From positions 769,253 through 833,252 of the forward strand of contig CAVWJJ010000004.1 in the NCBI GenBank assembly GCA_963755395.1: 64,000 bases of DNA, written 5' to 3'. This document shows, one piece after another, positions 18,767 through 31,649 of this stretch (its first letter is position 1; each line of letters opens with the position of its first letter). This stretch comes from DAHVFK01 sp963755395 (GTDB lineage Bacteria; Pseudomonadota; Gammaproteobacteria; Burkholderiales; SG8-39). The position numbers were made by a program, and so were the translations under genes. The notes under the pieces were generated by a model. It made no database searches, was not told the origin of the DNA, and saw only the letters and a list, made by a program, of their open reading frames with translations.

Positions 18767-20161
18767 TCAGCCCGGGTTGGCGGCGTGCAGTGCCGATGCG
18801 GTCGTGCCCGCGCCGGCGCCCGAAACGGGTGGCGGCGGGGTGCCGGTCGCGCCGGCCGCGTTGCTGCGCTCGAGGATCAGCTTGGCGTGCGGCTTGTCGG
18901 TGGTTTCGATGTGGTGCAGCAGCCAGAAGTTGAGGTAGCGCATGGTGAGCGACATGCTGCGACCCTCGAGGGCGTCGGCCTGGCTCTCGAGCTCCTCGAT
19001 CAGACGCCGGTGCTCCTGCTTGTGGCGCTCGGCGGCCGCGCCCAGTCCCGCATGAGCCATCAACTGCTCCTCGGCGTCGAAGTGCGCGCGCGCGGCCTGC
19101 ACCAGCTTGGCAAAGGACTCGTGCAGCCGCTCGGCGTCGTGGCCGGCCTTGAGGTCCTCGCCGATGCGGTTGATCAGCCCCGCGAGCTGCTTGTGCTGCT
19201 CGTCCATCAGCGGCACGCCCACGCTGTGGGCCTCGCTCCACTCGAAAAACGGCAGCCGCAGCGGCCCGGAGATGTCCGCATCGCGCTCGCCGGCGAACTT
19301 GTAGCAGCGCCCGCCGGCGCGCTTGGCCGCGTACATCGCCCCGTCGGCGTGCGCCACCAGCACGTCCATGTCCTTGCCCCCCGCGGGGTACAGCGCGATG
19401 CCGATGCTGATGCCCACCTGGCAGGGCTGGCCCGCGATCACGATCGGCTGATCCAGCGCCTGCACCATGCGCCGCGCCACGATCGCCGCGTCCTCGGGCG
19501 TGCTCGCGCGCGCCAGCAGCGCGGAGAACTCATCGCCCCCGATCCGGGCCACCGTGTCGCCCTCGCGCGTGGCCGCGCGCAGGCGCTTGGCCGCCACCTG
19601 CAGCAGCGCATCGCCCGTTTCGTGCCCGTAGCGGTCGTTGATCAGCTTGAACCCGTCCAGGTCGCTCACCAGCACCGCAAAGGAGCTGCCGTGGCGCCGC
19701 GCCCCCACCAGCGCCTGGCGCAGCCGGTCGAAAAACAGCGCCCGGTTCGGCAGCTCCGTCAGCGGGTCGCGCAGCGCCAGGTACGACAGCTGCGCCTGCG
19801 CGCGCCGCTGCACCGTCACGTCGCTCACCGCGATGGCCACCCCCGGCCCCCCGGGCAGCTCCAGCGTGCAGCCGCTCAACTCCGCATCGAACTGGCCGCC
19901 GTCGGCCCTCAAGCCCGTGAACGAGCGCGGCCCCACCTCGGTGCCGGGCTTGATCTGCAGCGCCCCCGCCAGCGCCTCGCGGTCGGCCGGCACCACCAGA
20001 TCCAGCAGCTGCGGCTCCCCCGCGCTGCGCGCCTCCAGCCCGAACATCCCCAGCAGCGCCGGGCTCGCCCAGGCAATGCGCCCCTCGCGCACCACCGCCA
20101 CCGCCAGCACGCGGCGTTCAGCAAGGCCCGCTAAGGCCGCAGCAGCAAGTTCGGGTTGCAT
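18767..20161 (-). CDS. PAS-GGDEF diguanylate cyclase with C-terminal hemerythrin domain
   Basis: The chosen start gives 464 residues; a 20-residue longer form from 20221 is possible. Order: a PAS-like sensor (about 5-110), a GGDEF domain with an intact RIGGDEF motif, and a bacteriohemerythrin domain (about 300-440). An RxxD-type inhibitory site, REGD, lies five residues before GGDEF. The hemerythrin domain has the iron-ligand series HSVGV, DEQHK, HFDAEE, HKQEH and HHIETTDKPH. It should make cyclic di-GMP in response to oxygen, nitric oxide or iron bound at the diiron site, in the cytoplasm since no membrane helices are seen. The gene is single, with an AT-richer spacer upstream. Activity is inferred from motifs. 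Confidence 0.9.
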   Translation of the reverse strand: MQPELAAAALAGLAERRVLAVAVVREGRIAWASPALLGMFGLEARSAGEPQLLDLVVPADREALAGALQIKPGTEVGPRSFTGLRADGGQFDAELSGCTLELPGGPGVAIAVSDVTVQRRAQAQLSYLALRDPLTELPNRALFFDRLRQALVGARRHGSSFAVLVSDLDGFKLINDRYGHETGDALLQVAAKRLRAATREGDTVARIGGDEFSALLARASTPEDAAIVARRMVQALDQPIVIAGQPCQVGISIGIALYPAGGKDMDVLVAHADGAMYAAKRAGGRCYKFAGERDADISGPLRLPFFEWSEAHSVGVPLMDEQHKQLAGLINRIGEDLKAGHDAERLHESFAKLVQAARAHFDAEEQLMAHAGLGAAAERHKQEHRRLIEELESQADALEGRSMSLTMRYLNFWLLHHIETTDKPHAKLILERSNAAGATGTPPPPVSGAGAGTTASALHAANPG

Positions 20162-20322
20162 TGGGTGAAGATTAATCGAGTGAACAACGAATGTGTAGCC
20201 GATCGGCGACACCCGAACCATAGTCTGTTGGCACTAATCAGACCAGCCGTGACTCAAAAGAATTTGTCAGCGTGTCCGCCCGACGGACCAAAAAGATTGT
20301 CAGAGCAACGCAATTTGCGCGC

Positions 20323-20350
20323 TTGTTCTCTTGGCACGCGGTCTGATAAA
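20323..20350 (+). promoter_or_regulatory. Possible promoter of the toxin-antitoxin pair
   Basis: TTGTTC at 20323-20328 and GATAAA at 20345-20350 are separated by 16 bases and lie 33 bases before the antitoxin ATG. The surrounding spacer (20162-20383) is clearly AT-richer than the flanking genes and holds no reading frame I can support. Antitoxins of this type usually repress their own promoter, but I see no clean palindrome here. Confidence 0.35.
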
Positions 20351-20383
20351 CTGGTTGTCTAGTTTCTTATCCTAGGCTTAACA

Positions 20384-20638
20384 ATGACTTCAGTAGGATC
20401 GTTCGAGGCGAAGACCAAGCTGGCCGAGCTGCTGGACCGCGTGGAGGCTGGCGAATCGGTCGTCATCACCCGCCGTGGACGCCCGGTGGCCCAGCTCGTT
20501 CCGGTAAGGCCAGCCGACGAGCGCGATCGGCGACGCGCACTGGTCGAGGAGATCAAGCGCTGGCGCGTGGGCAAGGACCGCGGGGCCAAGGCCGGGGCGA
20601 CGATTTCGGAGCTGATCAAGGCGGGGCGACGCTACTGA
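20384..20638 (+). CDS. Phd/YefM-family antitoxin
   Basis: This 84-residue protein begins with the typical antitoxin DNA-binding part (SFEAKTKLAELLDRVEAGE, then VVITRRGRPVAQLVP). It ends in a charged tail expected to wrap the toxin. It would neutralise the downstream PIN-domain nuclease and autorepress the operon. Its stop overlaps the toxin start by one base (TGATG), so translation is coupled. The AT-richer upstream spacer suggests that the module was acquired. Confidence 0.88.
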   Translation: MTSVGSFEAKTKLAELLDRVEAGESVVITRRGRPVAQLVPVRPADERDRRRALVEEIKRWRVGKDRGAKAGATISELIKAGRRY

Positions 20639-21090
20639 TGGAACTGGTGCTCGACTGCTCGGTGACGCTGGCCTGGTTCCTGGAGGACGAGCGCAGCGCC
20701 TTCAGCGACGCCGCCTTCGACCTGCTGGGCGAGGCGGATTGCTGGGTGCCGGCGCTGTGGCGCCTGGAGTTCCCCAACGCGCTGCTGTTCGCCGAGCGCA
20801 AGCGGCGGATCGACCGCAATACGCGCCTCGACGCGCTCGACCGCGCCGAGCAGCTCGGGCTGCGCGTCGACCCGGTGCCGGTCGACATGCGCATGGTGAG
20901 CGCGATTGCAGAGCGGCGCGACCTGACGACCTACGACGCGACCTACCTCGAGCTCGCGTTGCGGCTCGCCTCGGGGCTGGTGACGCTCGATCGCGGGCTG
21001 GCGGACGCCGCGGCGGCCGAAGGCGTCGCGGTTCAGGCGCCGGGACGCGCGAGCGCGGCGCAGCTCAAGCGGCGCTATGCCGCGGCGTGA
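20638..21090 (+). CDS. VapC-type PIN-domain toxin ribonuclease
   Basis: This 150-residue protein carries the spaced acidic residues of a PIN nuclease: D6 in LDCS, E in WRLEFPNAL near residue 43, D in TTYDATYLELA near 98, and D in LVTLDRGLA near 117. PIN toxins are magnesium-dependent RNases that typically cut tRNA or rRNA to halt translation. Pairing with a Phd-type antitoxin one base upstream supports the call. The length is slightly above the usual 130-140 residues; all acidic residues are intact, so it is probably active. The gene ends 53 bp before parE. Confidence 0.87.
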   Translation: MELVLDCSVTLAWFLEDERSAFSDAAFDLLGEADCWVPALWRLEFPNALLFAERKRRIDRNTRLDALDRAEQLGLRVDPVPVDMRMVSAIAERRDLTTYDATYLELALRLASGLVTLDRGLADAAAAEGVAVQAPGRASAAQLKRRYAAA

Positions 21091-21143
21091 GCCGCCAGCG
21101 ACTACAATATATGGGATAGCAAGCCCTTACCTGCACTAGATAC

Positions 21144-23106
21144 ATGGCACGACAGACCTACGACGCTTCATCGATCCAGGCCCTCAAGGGGCTCGAGCCC
21201 GTGCGCCGCATGCCGGGGATGTACACCCACACCATCCATCCGCTGCACGTGGCGCAGGAAGCGATCGACAACGCGGTCGACGAGGCGCTGGCCGGCTTCG
21301 GCAAGAAGATCACCGTCAGCTGGCACAAGGACGGCTCGATCGAGGTCGAGGACGAGGGCCGCGGGATCCCGGTCGACATGCATCCGGTGGAGAAGAAGCC
21401 CGCGGTCGAGGTCGCGTTCACCATGCTTCACGCCGGCGGCAAGTTCGACCGCTCGGGCGATGCGGTCTACCACATCTCGGGCGGCCTGCACGGCGTAGGC
21501 GTGGCGGTCACCAACGCGCTTTCGAAGCGGCTCGAGGTCACGGTCTACCGCGACGGCTACCGCCACAGCATCGCGTTCGAGGGCGGCGAGCTGAAGCAGA
21601 AGCTCAAGTCCGAGAAGATTCGCGAGCGCCGCACGGGCACGGTCGTGCGCGCCTGGCCCGACCCGAAATATTTCGACTCGCCCAACATTCCGCTGAGCGA
21701 GCTCGAGCACCTGGTGCGCTCGAAAGCCTATCTGTTGCCGGGGCTGACCATGGTGCTGCGCATCGAAGGGCGGGAAGAGAAGGTCTGGAAATACGAGCGT
21801 GGCATGGCGCAATACTTCGAGTTCATGCTCGCCGGGCGCGAGCTGGTCGCGCCGCTGTTCACCGGCGAGCGGTATTTCGAGCAGAGCGACATCCCGGAAG
21901 TCGAGCCCGGCGAGGGTGCCGCGTGGGCGATCGGCTGGGTCGCCGAGGGCGAGGTGTTCGCCGACAGCCACGTCAACCTGATCCCGACCCGCTCGCACGG
22001 CACGCACGAGGCGGGCTTCCGCAACGGCATTTTCGACGCGCTGCGCGCGTTCATGGACACGCGCGGCCTGAGCCCCAAGGGCGTCAAGCTGATCGCCGAG
22101 GACCTGTGGTCGCGCGCCTGCTTCACGCTCTCCGCACGCATCGTGCGCACCGCAGTTCCACGGCCAGACCAAGGAGAAGCTCACCACGCGTCACGCCGCG
22201 CGGCTGGTCGAGCTTTGCGTGCGCGACGCCTTCGAACTGTGGCTCAACGCGCACCCCGACGAAGGCAGGAAGATCGTCGAAGTGGCGATCGAGCAGGCGC
22301 TGTCGCGCCTATCCAGGGGCAAGAAGTTCGAGCGCAAGAAATCCTCCGGCGTCGCCACGCTGCCCGGCAAGCTGGTCGACTGCGCTTCGGGCGACACCTC
22401 GAGGAACGAGCTGTTCCTGGTCGAAGGCGACTCGGCCGGCGGCTCGGCCAAGGAGGCGCGCGACAAGGACACACAGGCCGTGCTGCCGCTACGCGGCAAG
22501 GTGCTCAACACCATGTCCAAGGACTCGCGCACGGTCCTTGCCAACAAGGAGCTGCAGGCGATCGCGACCGCGATCGGCGTCGACCCGCACGGCATCGACG
22601 ACTCGCCCGATCTTTCGGGGCTGCGCTACGGCAAGGTGATCGTGATGACCGATGCCGACGTCGACGGCGGCCACATCCAGGCGCTGCTGCTCACGTTCTT
22701 TTTCATCCACGCGCCCAAGCTGGTCGAGACCGGGCACCTCTACGTCGCGCAGCCGCCGCTGTACAAGGTGGAGGTGCCGGCACAAGGCAAGGGTCGCCCG
22801 GCACGGCGCCTGTACTGCCTCGACGACGACGAGCTGGAAGAAGCGCTCGGGCTGCTGAAGAAGGAGAAGCTGCGCGAGGGCAGCTGGGAGATCTCGCGCT
22901 TCAAGGGCCTGGGCGAGATGAGCGCGGAGCAACTGTGGGAGACGACCATGAATCCCGACTCGCGCCGGCTGGTGCGCATGCAGCTCGATCGCGAGCGGAT
23001 CAAGAAGGTGCGCGAGACCTTCGAGCTGCTGATGGACGCCGGCGAGGCCGAAGGGCGGCGCAACTGGATGCGCGAGCACTGGAAAACGGTGGAGGCCGAC
23101 GTGTGA
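21144..23106 (+). CDS. parE: DNA topoisomerase IV subunit B (ParE), one frame break near 22146
   Basis: Together the two frames encode about 653 residues. The GHKL ATPase blocks are EAIDNAVDEAL, DEGRGIP and GGLHGVGVAVTNALS. The toprim blocks are EGDSAGGSAKEARDKDTQAV and DADVDGGHIQALLLTFFF. The frame changes near 22146, just before the conserved segment PQFHGQTKEKL. As the gene is essential, this is probably a sequence error. Topoisomerase IV unlinks daughter chromosomes, and parC lies 240 bp downstream. A TACAAT at 21103-21108 could be the -10 box. Confidence 0.93.
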
Positions 23107-23339
23107 GCACCAGGCGCGCAAAGCGTTCGAAGCCCAGACCGTACTGGGAGCGCGGCTACCGCGGCCATGTCTACTGGCTCGGCAAGCACAAGCTCGGCAA
23201 GGTCACGCTGGTCGAGAGCGGACGATACGACTGGGAGGCGGCCGGCAAGATCGGCCGCTGCGACACGCTGGACAGGGCGCGCGCCGCGGTCGAGCTCGCG
23301 GTGGCCGTGTCCGACCGGCAGTTGCCACTTTTCGAGTAA
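23103..23339 (+). CDS. Small basic protein encoded between parE and parC
   Basis: A GTG overlapping the parE stop (GTGA) opens a 78-codon frame ending 3 bases before the parC ATG. The product is basic at its N-terminus (STRRAKRSKPRPYWERGYRG) and contains a compact WLGKHKLGKVTLVE segment. I recognise no family. Tight coupling to both topoisomerase IV subunits argues that it is a real, co-translated gene and suggests a link to the enzyme or DNA. The function is unknown. Confidence 0.72.
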   Translation: MSTRRAKRSKPRPYWERGYRGHVYWLGKHKLGKVTLVESGRYDWEAAGKIGRCDTLDRARAAVELAVAVSDRQLPLFE

Positions 23340-23342
23340 GCG

Positions 23343-25652
<2,310 letters not shown>

Positions 25653-25694
25653 GCTCGCTGCGGCGCGACCGCAGGCGCTGAGGGAGCGGTCGTG

Positions 25695-26933
25695 ATGCGC
25701 GCGATCCCGGAGGCCTACCGCCCTCTGCTGGTGCCGGCGGCGATTCTCGCCGCGGCGGCGTTGGCGGTGGCGCTCGGCGCCCAGCTGCCGCCGGGACTCG
25801 AGGGACTGGTGGTCGCCGGGCCGTATGCGCTGCTCGGGCTGGCTGCGGCGGTGACCCTGTGGTTCAACCGCGGGCGCGCGTTCGTCGCCGCGCTGTCGAT
25901 GCTCATCGCCTACGCCGGCTACCATTACGCGCTCCGGATCGACGCCGCCGGCTTCGCGCCGCAGGCGGCGTACGTCGCCGCGGTGCTGCTCGTGCCGGCC
26001 AACATGCTCGCCTCGTTCGTACTGCCCGAGCGCGGCGCGGTGCACTACGGCAGCTGGCGCTGGCTGCTTCTGATCGCGCTCGAGGCGCTGCTGGTGGCCT
26101 GGGTCGCCTCGTCGGGTCACAGCATGCTGTCGGGCCAGTCCTGGCACCAGATCCTGCAGCACTGGACGCTGCGCTATCCGCCGGTGCCGTTCCTCGGGCG
26201 GGTCATGTTCGCCGCCGCGTTCGCCGCCGCGGTCTGGCGCGCCTGGCCAAGATTCACGCCGCTCGACGTCGGCAAGGCGGCCGCCCTGGTCGCATTCTTC
26301 ATCGCCTGCGCCTGGGTCGGGCGCTTCCCCAGCTTCGCCGCGTTCATGAGCGCCGCCGGGATGATCCTGCTGGTGTCGGTGCTGCAGGAGTCGCACCGGC
26401 TCGCGTTCCGCGACGAGCTCACCGGGCTGCCGAGCCGGCGCGCGCTGGACGAGCGCATGCGCGCGCTCGGGCCCGACTACGCCGTGGCGATGGTCGACGT
26501 CGATCACTTCAAGAAATTCAACGACACTCACGGCCACGACGTCGGCGACCAGGTGCTGCGGCTGGTCGCCGCGCGCCTGGCGGAGGTCGACGGCGGCGGG
26601 CGCGCGTTTCGCTACGGCGGGGAGGAGTTCACGGTGCTGTTCCCCGAGGCCGGAGTGAAGGACGTACAGCCGCACCTCGAGCGCATCCGCCAGTCGATCG
26701 AGGACTACCGCATGGCGATCCGCGGCGGCGACCGGCCCAAGAACGAGAAGAAGGGCTCCAGGCGCCGCGGCGCGCGAGAGGATCAGCCGAGCGAACAGGC
26801 GCTGTCGGTCACAGTCAGCGTCGGCGTTGCCGGCCCCGGCAGGCGCCACCGCACGCCGTCCGAGGTGCTCAAAGGCGCCGACGAGGCGCTGTACCGCGCC
26901 AAGCAGGGCGGGCGCAACCGCGTCAGCCGATGA
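25695..26933 (+). CDS. Membrane-bound diguanylate cyclase
   Basis: This 412-residue protein has an N-terminal half with about six or seven membrane helices and a C-terminal GGDEF domain with active-site motif RYGGEEF. No RxxD inhibitory site precedes the motif, so product feedback is probably lost. A lysine/arginine-rich insert (about residues 350-375, around PKNEKKGSRRRG) interrupts the domain. AGGGAG lies 8 bases before the ATG; a GTG one codon earlier is also possible. It should synthesise cyclic di-GMP in response to a membrane or periplasmic signal. Confidence 0.9.
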   Translation: MRAIPEAYRPLLVPAAILAAAALAVALGAQLPPGLEGLVVAGPYALLGLAAAVTLWFNRGRAFVAALSMLIAYAGYHYALRIDAAGFAPQAAYVAAVLLVPANMLASFVLPERGAVHYGSWRWLLLIALEALLVAWVASSGHSMLSGQSWHQILQHWTLRYPPVPFLGRVMFAAAFAAAVWRAWPRFTPLDVGKAAALVAFFIACAWVGRFPSFAAFMSAAGMILLVSVLQESHRLAFRDELTGLPSRRALDERMRALGPDYAVAMVDVDHFKKFNDTHGHDVGDQVLRLVAARLAEVDGGGRAFRYGGEEFTVLFPEAGVKDVQPHLERIRQSIEDYRMAIRGGDRPKNEKKGSRRRGAREDQPSEQALSVTVSVGVAGPGRRHRTPSEVLKGADEALYRAKQGGRNRVSR

Positions 26934-26970
26934 AAGCTGAACTTCAAGCGCACGCGAGACTCAATGGGTA

Positions 26971-27696
26971 ATGCGCAAATTCGCTGCCTTCGCCTTCGCT
27001 CTAGCCCTGCTCGCGTCGCTCGCCGCGCTTGCCGCGGGGCTAGGGCACCGCTTCGGCCTGTGGGACTACCGCGTCGGCTTTCTCGTGCTGCGCGGCGCGG
27101 CCTGGGCCGGGCTCGCAGGCGCGCTCGGCTGCCTCGCCGCTGCCGCCTGGGCGCTGCGCGGCAGGGCGCTCGGCGCGCTGCTCAGTGCGTTGCTCGGCGT
27201 CGCAGCGGGCGGCGCCGCCTGCGGCCTGCCGTGGGCAATGCTGGAGCGCGCGCACGCCGCGCCGCCGATTCACGACATCACGACCGATACGCAAGACCCG
27301 CCGCAGTTCGTCGCGCTCGCGCCCGCGCGCCGCGCCTCGCCCAATGGCCTGGCTTACGGCGGCGCGGCGGTCGCCGCCCAGCAGCGCCGCGCCTACCCGG
27401 ACATCGTGCCGCTCGCGGTCGGCGCTCACCCACCGGCCGCGTTCGAGCGCTGCCTCGAGGCCGCGCGCGGGCTGGGCTGGAAGATCGTCGCCGCCAACCC
27501 GGCGGCACTGCGCATCGAGGCCACCGACACCACGCCCTTCTTCGGCTTCAAGGACGACATCGTGATCCGCGTCACCCCGCTCGAGGCCGCGAGCAGGGTG
27601 GACCTGCGTTCCGTCTCGCGCGAGGGCCGGGGGGACCTGGGCACCAACGCGCGCCGCATCCGCGCCTTCTATCGCGAGATGGCACGGCGTGGTTGA
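26971..27696 (+). CDS. DUF1499 domain membrane protein
   Basis: This 241-residue protein has three or four hydrophobic segments in the first 95 residues. A C-terminal DUF1499 domain is recognisable from IHDITTDTQDPPQF, the spacing to PDIVPL, and TDTTPFFGFKDDIVIRV. The domain is widespread in proteobacteria but has no proven biochemical role. It follows the diguanylate cyclase after 37 bp on the same strand. A link to cyclic di-GMP is possible only by position. Confidence 0.82.
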   Translation: MRKFAAFAFALALLASLAALAAGLGHRFGLWDYRVGFLVLRGAAWAGLAGALGCLAAAAWALRGRALGALLSALLGVAAGGAACGLPWAMLERAHAAPPIHDITTDTQDPPQFVALAPARRASPNGLAYGGAAVAAQQRRAYPDIVPLAVGAHPPAAFERCLEAARGLGWKIVAANPAALRIEATDTTPFFGFKDDIVIRVTPLEAASRVDLRSVSREGRGDLGTNARRIRAFYREMARRG

Positions 27697-27736
27697 AGCG
27701 CCGCTGGGCTGGATAGATATACAGCATTCGCCCATA

Positions 27737-29748
27737 ATGGGCGGCGTGACGGCGACCCCGGTTTTCGAGCGGCTGAACGAGGCGCAGCGCGCGGCGGCGT
27801 GCGCGGGCGGCGCGCCGCTGCTGATCGTCGCCGGCGCGGGCACCGGCAAGACCAACACGCTCGCGCACCGCGTCGCCTGGCTGGTGCTGCAGGGGGTTTC
27901 GCCCGAGCGAATTCTGCTGCTCACCTTCACCCGCCGCGCAGCGCAGGAAATGACGCGCCGGGCGCAGAAAATCGTGGGCGAGGCGGCCAAGGAGGTCAGG
28001 CTGCCGTGGGCGGGCACCTTCCACTCGATCGCCAACCGCCTCATCCGGCGCCACAGCGCGCGGCTCGGGCTGGACGCGAATTTCAGCGTACTCGATCGGG
28101 GCGACGCCGCAGACCTGATGGACGTGGTGCGCCACGAGCTGGGGCTGTCCAAGCTGGAGAAGCGCTTCCCGCGCAAGGACACCTGCGTCGCGATCTACTC
28201 GCACCGCGTCAACACGCAGGGGGCGCTGCGGCGCACGCTGATCGACGCTTTCCCCTGGTGCGCCGAATGGGAAGAGCAGCTCGCGCGCCTGTACCGCGCC
28301 TACGTCGAGCGCAAGCTCGCCAACCAGGCGCTCGACTACGACGACCTGCTGCTGTACTGGCACGCGATGGCCGCCGATGCCGCGCTTGCGGCCGAGATGA
28401 GCGCGGCCTTCGACCACATCCTGGTCGACGAGTACCAGGACACCAACGCGCTGCAGGCGCAGATCCTCAAGTTGCTTCGGCCCTCGGGCGAGGGGGTGAC
28501 GGTGGTGGGCGACGACGCGCAGTCGATCTACTCGTTCCGCGCCGCCACGGTGGAGAACATCCTCGGCTTCCCGGCCCAGTACGCGCCGCCGGCCGCGGTG
28601 GTCACGCTCGAGCGCAACTACCGCTCGACCCAGGGCGTGCTCGACGCCGCCAACGCGCTGATCGGCGAAGGCCAGCGCCAGTACCGCAAGATGCTGCAGG
28701 CCGCGCGCGGCGCGGGCGAGCGGCCGCGCTACGTCACGGTCGCCGACGACCAGGCGCAGGCCGACTACGTGGTCGCGCGCGTGCTCGAGGCGCGCGAGCG
28801 CGGCCTGCTGCTGCGGCGCCAGGCGGTGCTGTTCCGCGCCTCGCACCACAGCGACGTGCTCGAGCTCGAGCTGGTGCGGCGCGACATCCCCTACGTCAAG
28901 TACGGCGGCCTGAAATTTCTCGAGGCGGCGCACGTCAAGGACCTGCTCGCGGTGCTGCGCTGGGCCGACAACCCGAAGAACCGCGTCAGCGCGTTCCGCG
29001 CCCTGCAGCTGCAGCCCGGCGTGGGCCCGGCCACCGCGGCGCGGTTTTTCACGCGCTTCGAAGCGGGGCCTTTCGCTGGAATGAGCTGGAAGACGCAGCG
29101 ATTCGGAGTTTCGACCTACTCATGGCCTCGCTCGCTGCGCCCGAATCTCCCTGGGCCGGCCAGGTGGGCCGGGTGCGCGAGTGGTTCGAGCCGATCCTGG
29201 AGCAGAAGTACGACTCGGCGCAGGCGCGCGCCGGCGACCTGTGGCAGCTCGAGCGCGTGGCGCAGCAGTTCGCCAGCCGCGAGCGCTTCCTGACCGAGCT
29301 CGCGCTCGACCCGCCGCAGGCGAGCGGCGATCTCGCCGGCGCGCCGCACCGCGACGAGGACTACCTGGTGCTCTCGACCGTGCATTCGGCCAAGGGCCAG
29401 GAGTGGGACGCGGTGCACGTGCTGAACGTCGCCGACGGCAACTTCCCGTCCGAGTACGCCACCGGCCGCGCCGAGCTGATCGAGGAGGAGCGGCGCCTGC
29501 TGTACGTGGCGATGACGCGCGCGAAATCGGAGTTGCACCTGATCGCGCCGCTGCGTTACTACGTGACGGGGCAGCCGCGGCGCGGCGACGCGCACGTCTA
29601 CGGCGCCACCAGCCGCTTCCTCACCCGCGCGGTGATGCAGCGCCTGCAGCCGCTGACCTGGCCCGAGGCCGACGCCGCCGAGGCCGCGCCGGCGCGCGAG
29701 GCTCCGCCGATCGACGTCGCCGCGGCCCTGCGCGGACTGTGGTCTTAG
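27737..29748 (+). CDS. UvrD/Rep-type superfamily 1 DNA helicase, one frame break near 29062
   Basis: The joined frames give about 670 residues with the superfamily 1 motifs in order: Walker A GAGTGKTNTLAHR, TFTRRAAQEM, Walker B DEYQDTN, GDDAQSIYSFR, YRST, TVHSAKGQEWDAVHV and LLYVAMTRAK. One base appears to be missing near 29062, after TRFEAG. The protein unwinds DNA 3'-5' with ATP. The C-terminus is shorter than in UvrD or PcrA. Start choice: ATG 27737; GTG 27746 is an alternative and GTG 27689 would overlap the previous gene. Confidence 0.87.
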
Positions 29749-29826
29749 GAAACACCGGTCCGATTTGAAAATCGGGCGCGAGCGGTTCATCATGCCCGCT
29801 CGTTTCCAACCCGCCAGCGAGACTCC

Positions 29827-30744
<918 letters not shown>

Positions 30745-30748
<4 letters not shown>

Positions 30749-31170
30749 GAAAGCTCGCGGCTCTCGCCCTGCTCGTTCCGGCGGCGGCCATCGCGCAGAT
30801 GGGCGGCGGCATGACGAACAACCCGCGCCACGCCTACGTGATGCGCCACGGCATCGACCCGAAATACGCCAGCAAGCACGACCCGCTGCGCCCGGGCGCG
30901 CTCAACCTCGAGGCAGGCCGCAAGCTCTACTCGCAGTACTGCGCGTCGTGCCACGGCGCCTCCGGCCTCGGCAGCGAGGCGGGCCTGAAGCTCGATCCTC
31001 CGGCCGCGCGGCTGATGGGGCTTGCGCGCACGCGGATCGCGAGCGACGCCTTCTACGACTGGACCATTGCCGAAGGCGGCGCGCCGGTGGGAAGCGCGAT
31101 GCCGCCGTTCAAGGACACACTCAAGCCGGAGCAGATATGGAAAATCGTCCTCTTCCTGCGCACCCTGTGA
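30745..31170 (+). CDS. Periplasmic c-type cytochrome
   Basis: This 141-residue protein has a short signal peptide (MRKLAALALLVPAAAIA). A single heme site, CASCHGASGLG, is near residue 57 and a likely axial methionine is in GSAMPPF. This is a class I monoheme cytochrome that shuttles electrons in the periplasm. It overlaps cysK upstream and the next cytochrome gene downstream (GTGA), so the three are co-translated. The partner oxidase or dehydrogenase is not evident. Confidence 0.87.
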
Positions 31171-31595
31171 TTCGCTGGCTGCTGCTTGCCGCCGGCGTGC
31201 TCGCGGTCGCCGCCGCGCGCGCGCAGGACTCGCGCCAGCTGGTCGAGTTCCCGCCCATGCTGCTCGAGCACGAGATGCGCAACATGCGCGATCATCTCGC
31301 GACGCTGCAGAAGATCCAGGACGCGCTCGGCGCGGGCCAGTTCGACGAGGCGGGCAGGCTGGCCGAGCATCGCCTCGGCTTGAGCTCATTCGGCCTGCAC
31401 GGCGCGCACGAGGTCGCGCCGTTCATGCCCGCCGGCATGCAGGCGATCGGCACCGAGATGCACAAGGCGGCGAGCCGCTTCGCGCTCGAGGTGAACAAGG
31501 CCGCCGCCACCGGCGACCTGCGCCCGTCGATCGCCGCGCTGGGCAAGGTCACCGGGCAGTGCGTGGCCTGCCACGCAGCCTACCGCCTGCACTAG
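31167..31595 (+). CDS. Cytochrome c'/c556-type protein
   Basis: A GTG overlapping the previous stop starts a 142-residue protein with a signal peptide ending near RAQ. A helical-bundle body is rich in methionine and histidine, and the heme site is near the C-terminus (CVACHAAYRLH). This C-terminal CXXCH followed by YR is the mark of cytochromes c' and c556, which bind nitric oxide or carry electrons. The six- or five-coordinate state cannot be told from sequence. Confidence 0.85.
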   Translation: MIRWLLLAAGVLAVAAARAQDSRQLVEFPPMLLEHEMRNMRDHLATLQKIQDALGAGQFDEAGRLAEHRLGLSSFGLHGAHEVAPFMPAGMQAIGTEMHKAASRFALEVNKAAATGDLRPSIAALGKVTGQCVACHAAYRLH

Positions 31596-31649
31596 ACGCG
31601 TCCGGCGCTTCGGGCGAAACTAACCGGACTCGTTCTTGGAGGGGGCGCA

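Noticed and set aside
29760..29805. Two small hairpins between the helicase and cysK (CCGATT/AATCGG and CGAGCGG/CCGCTCG)
   Set aside because: Short stems with a poor U-tract; may be a weak terminator, but not enough to call.
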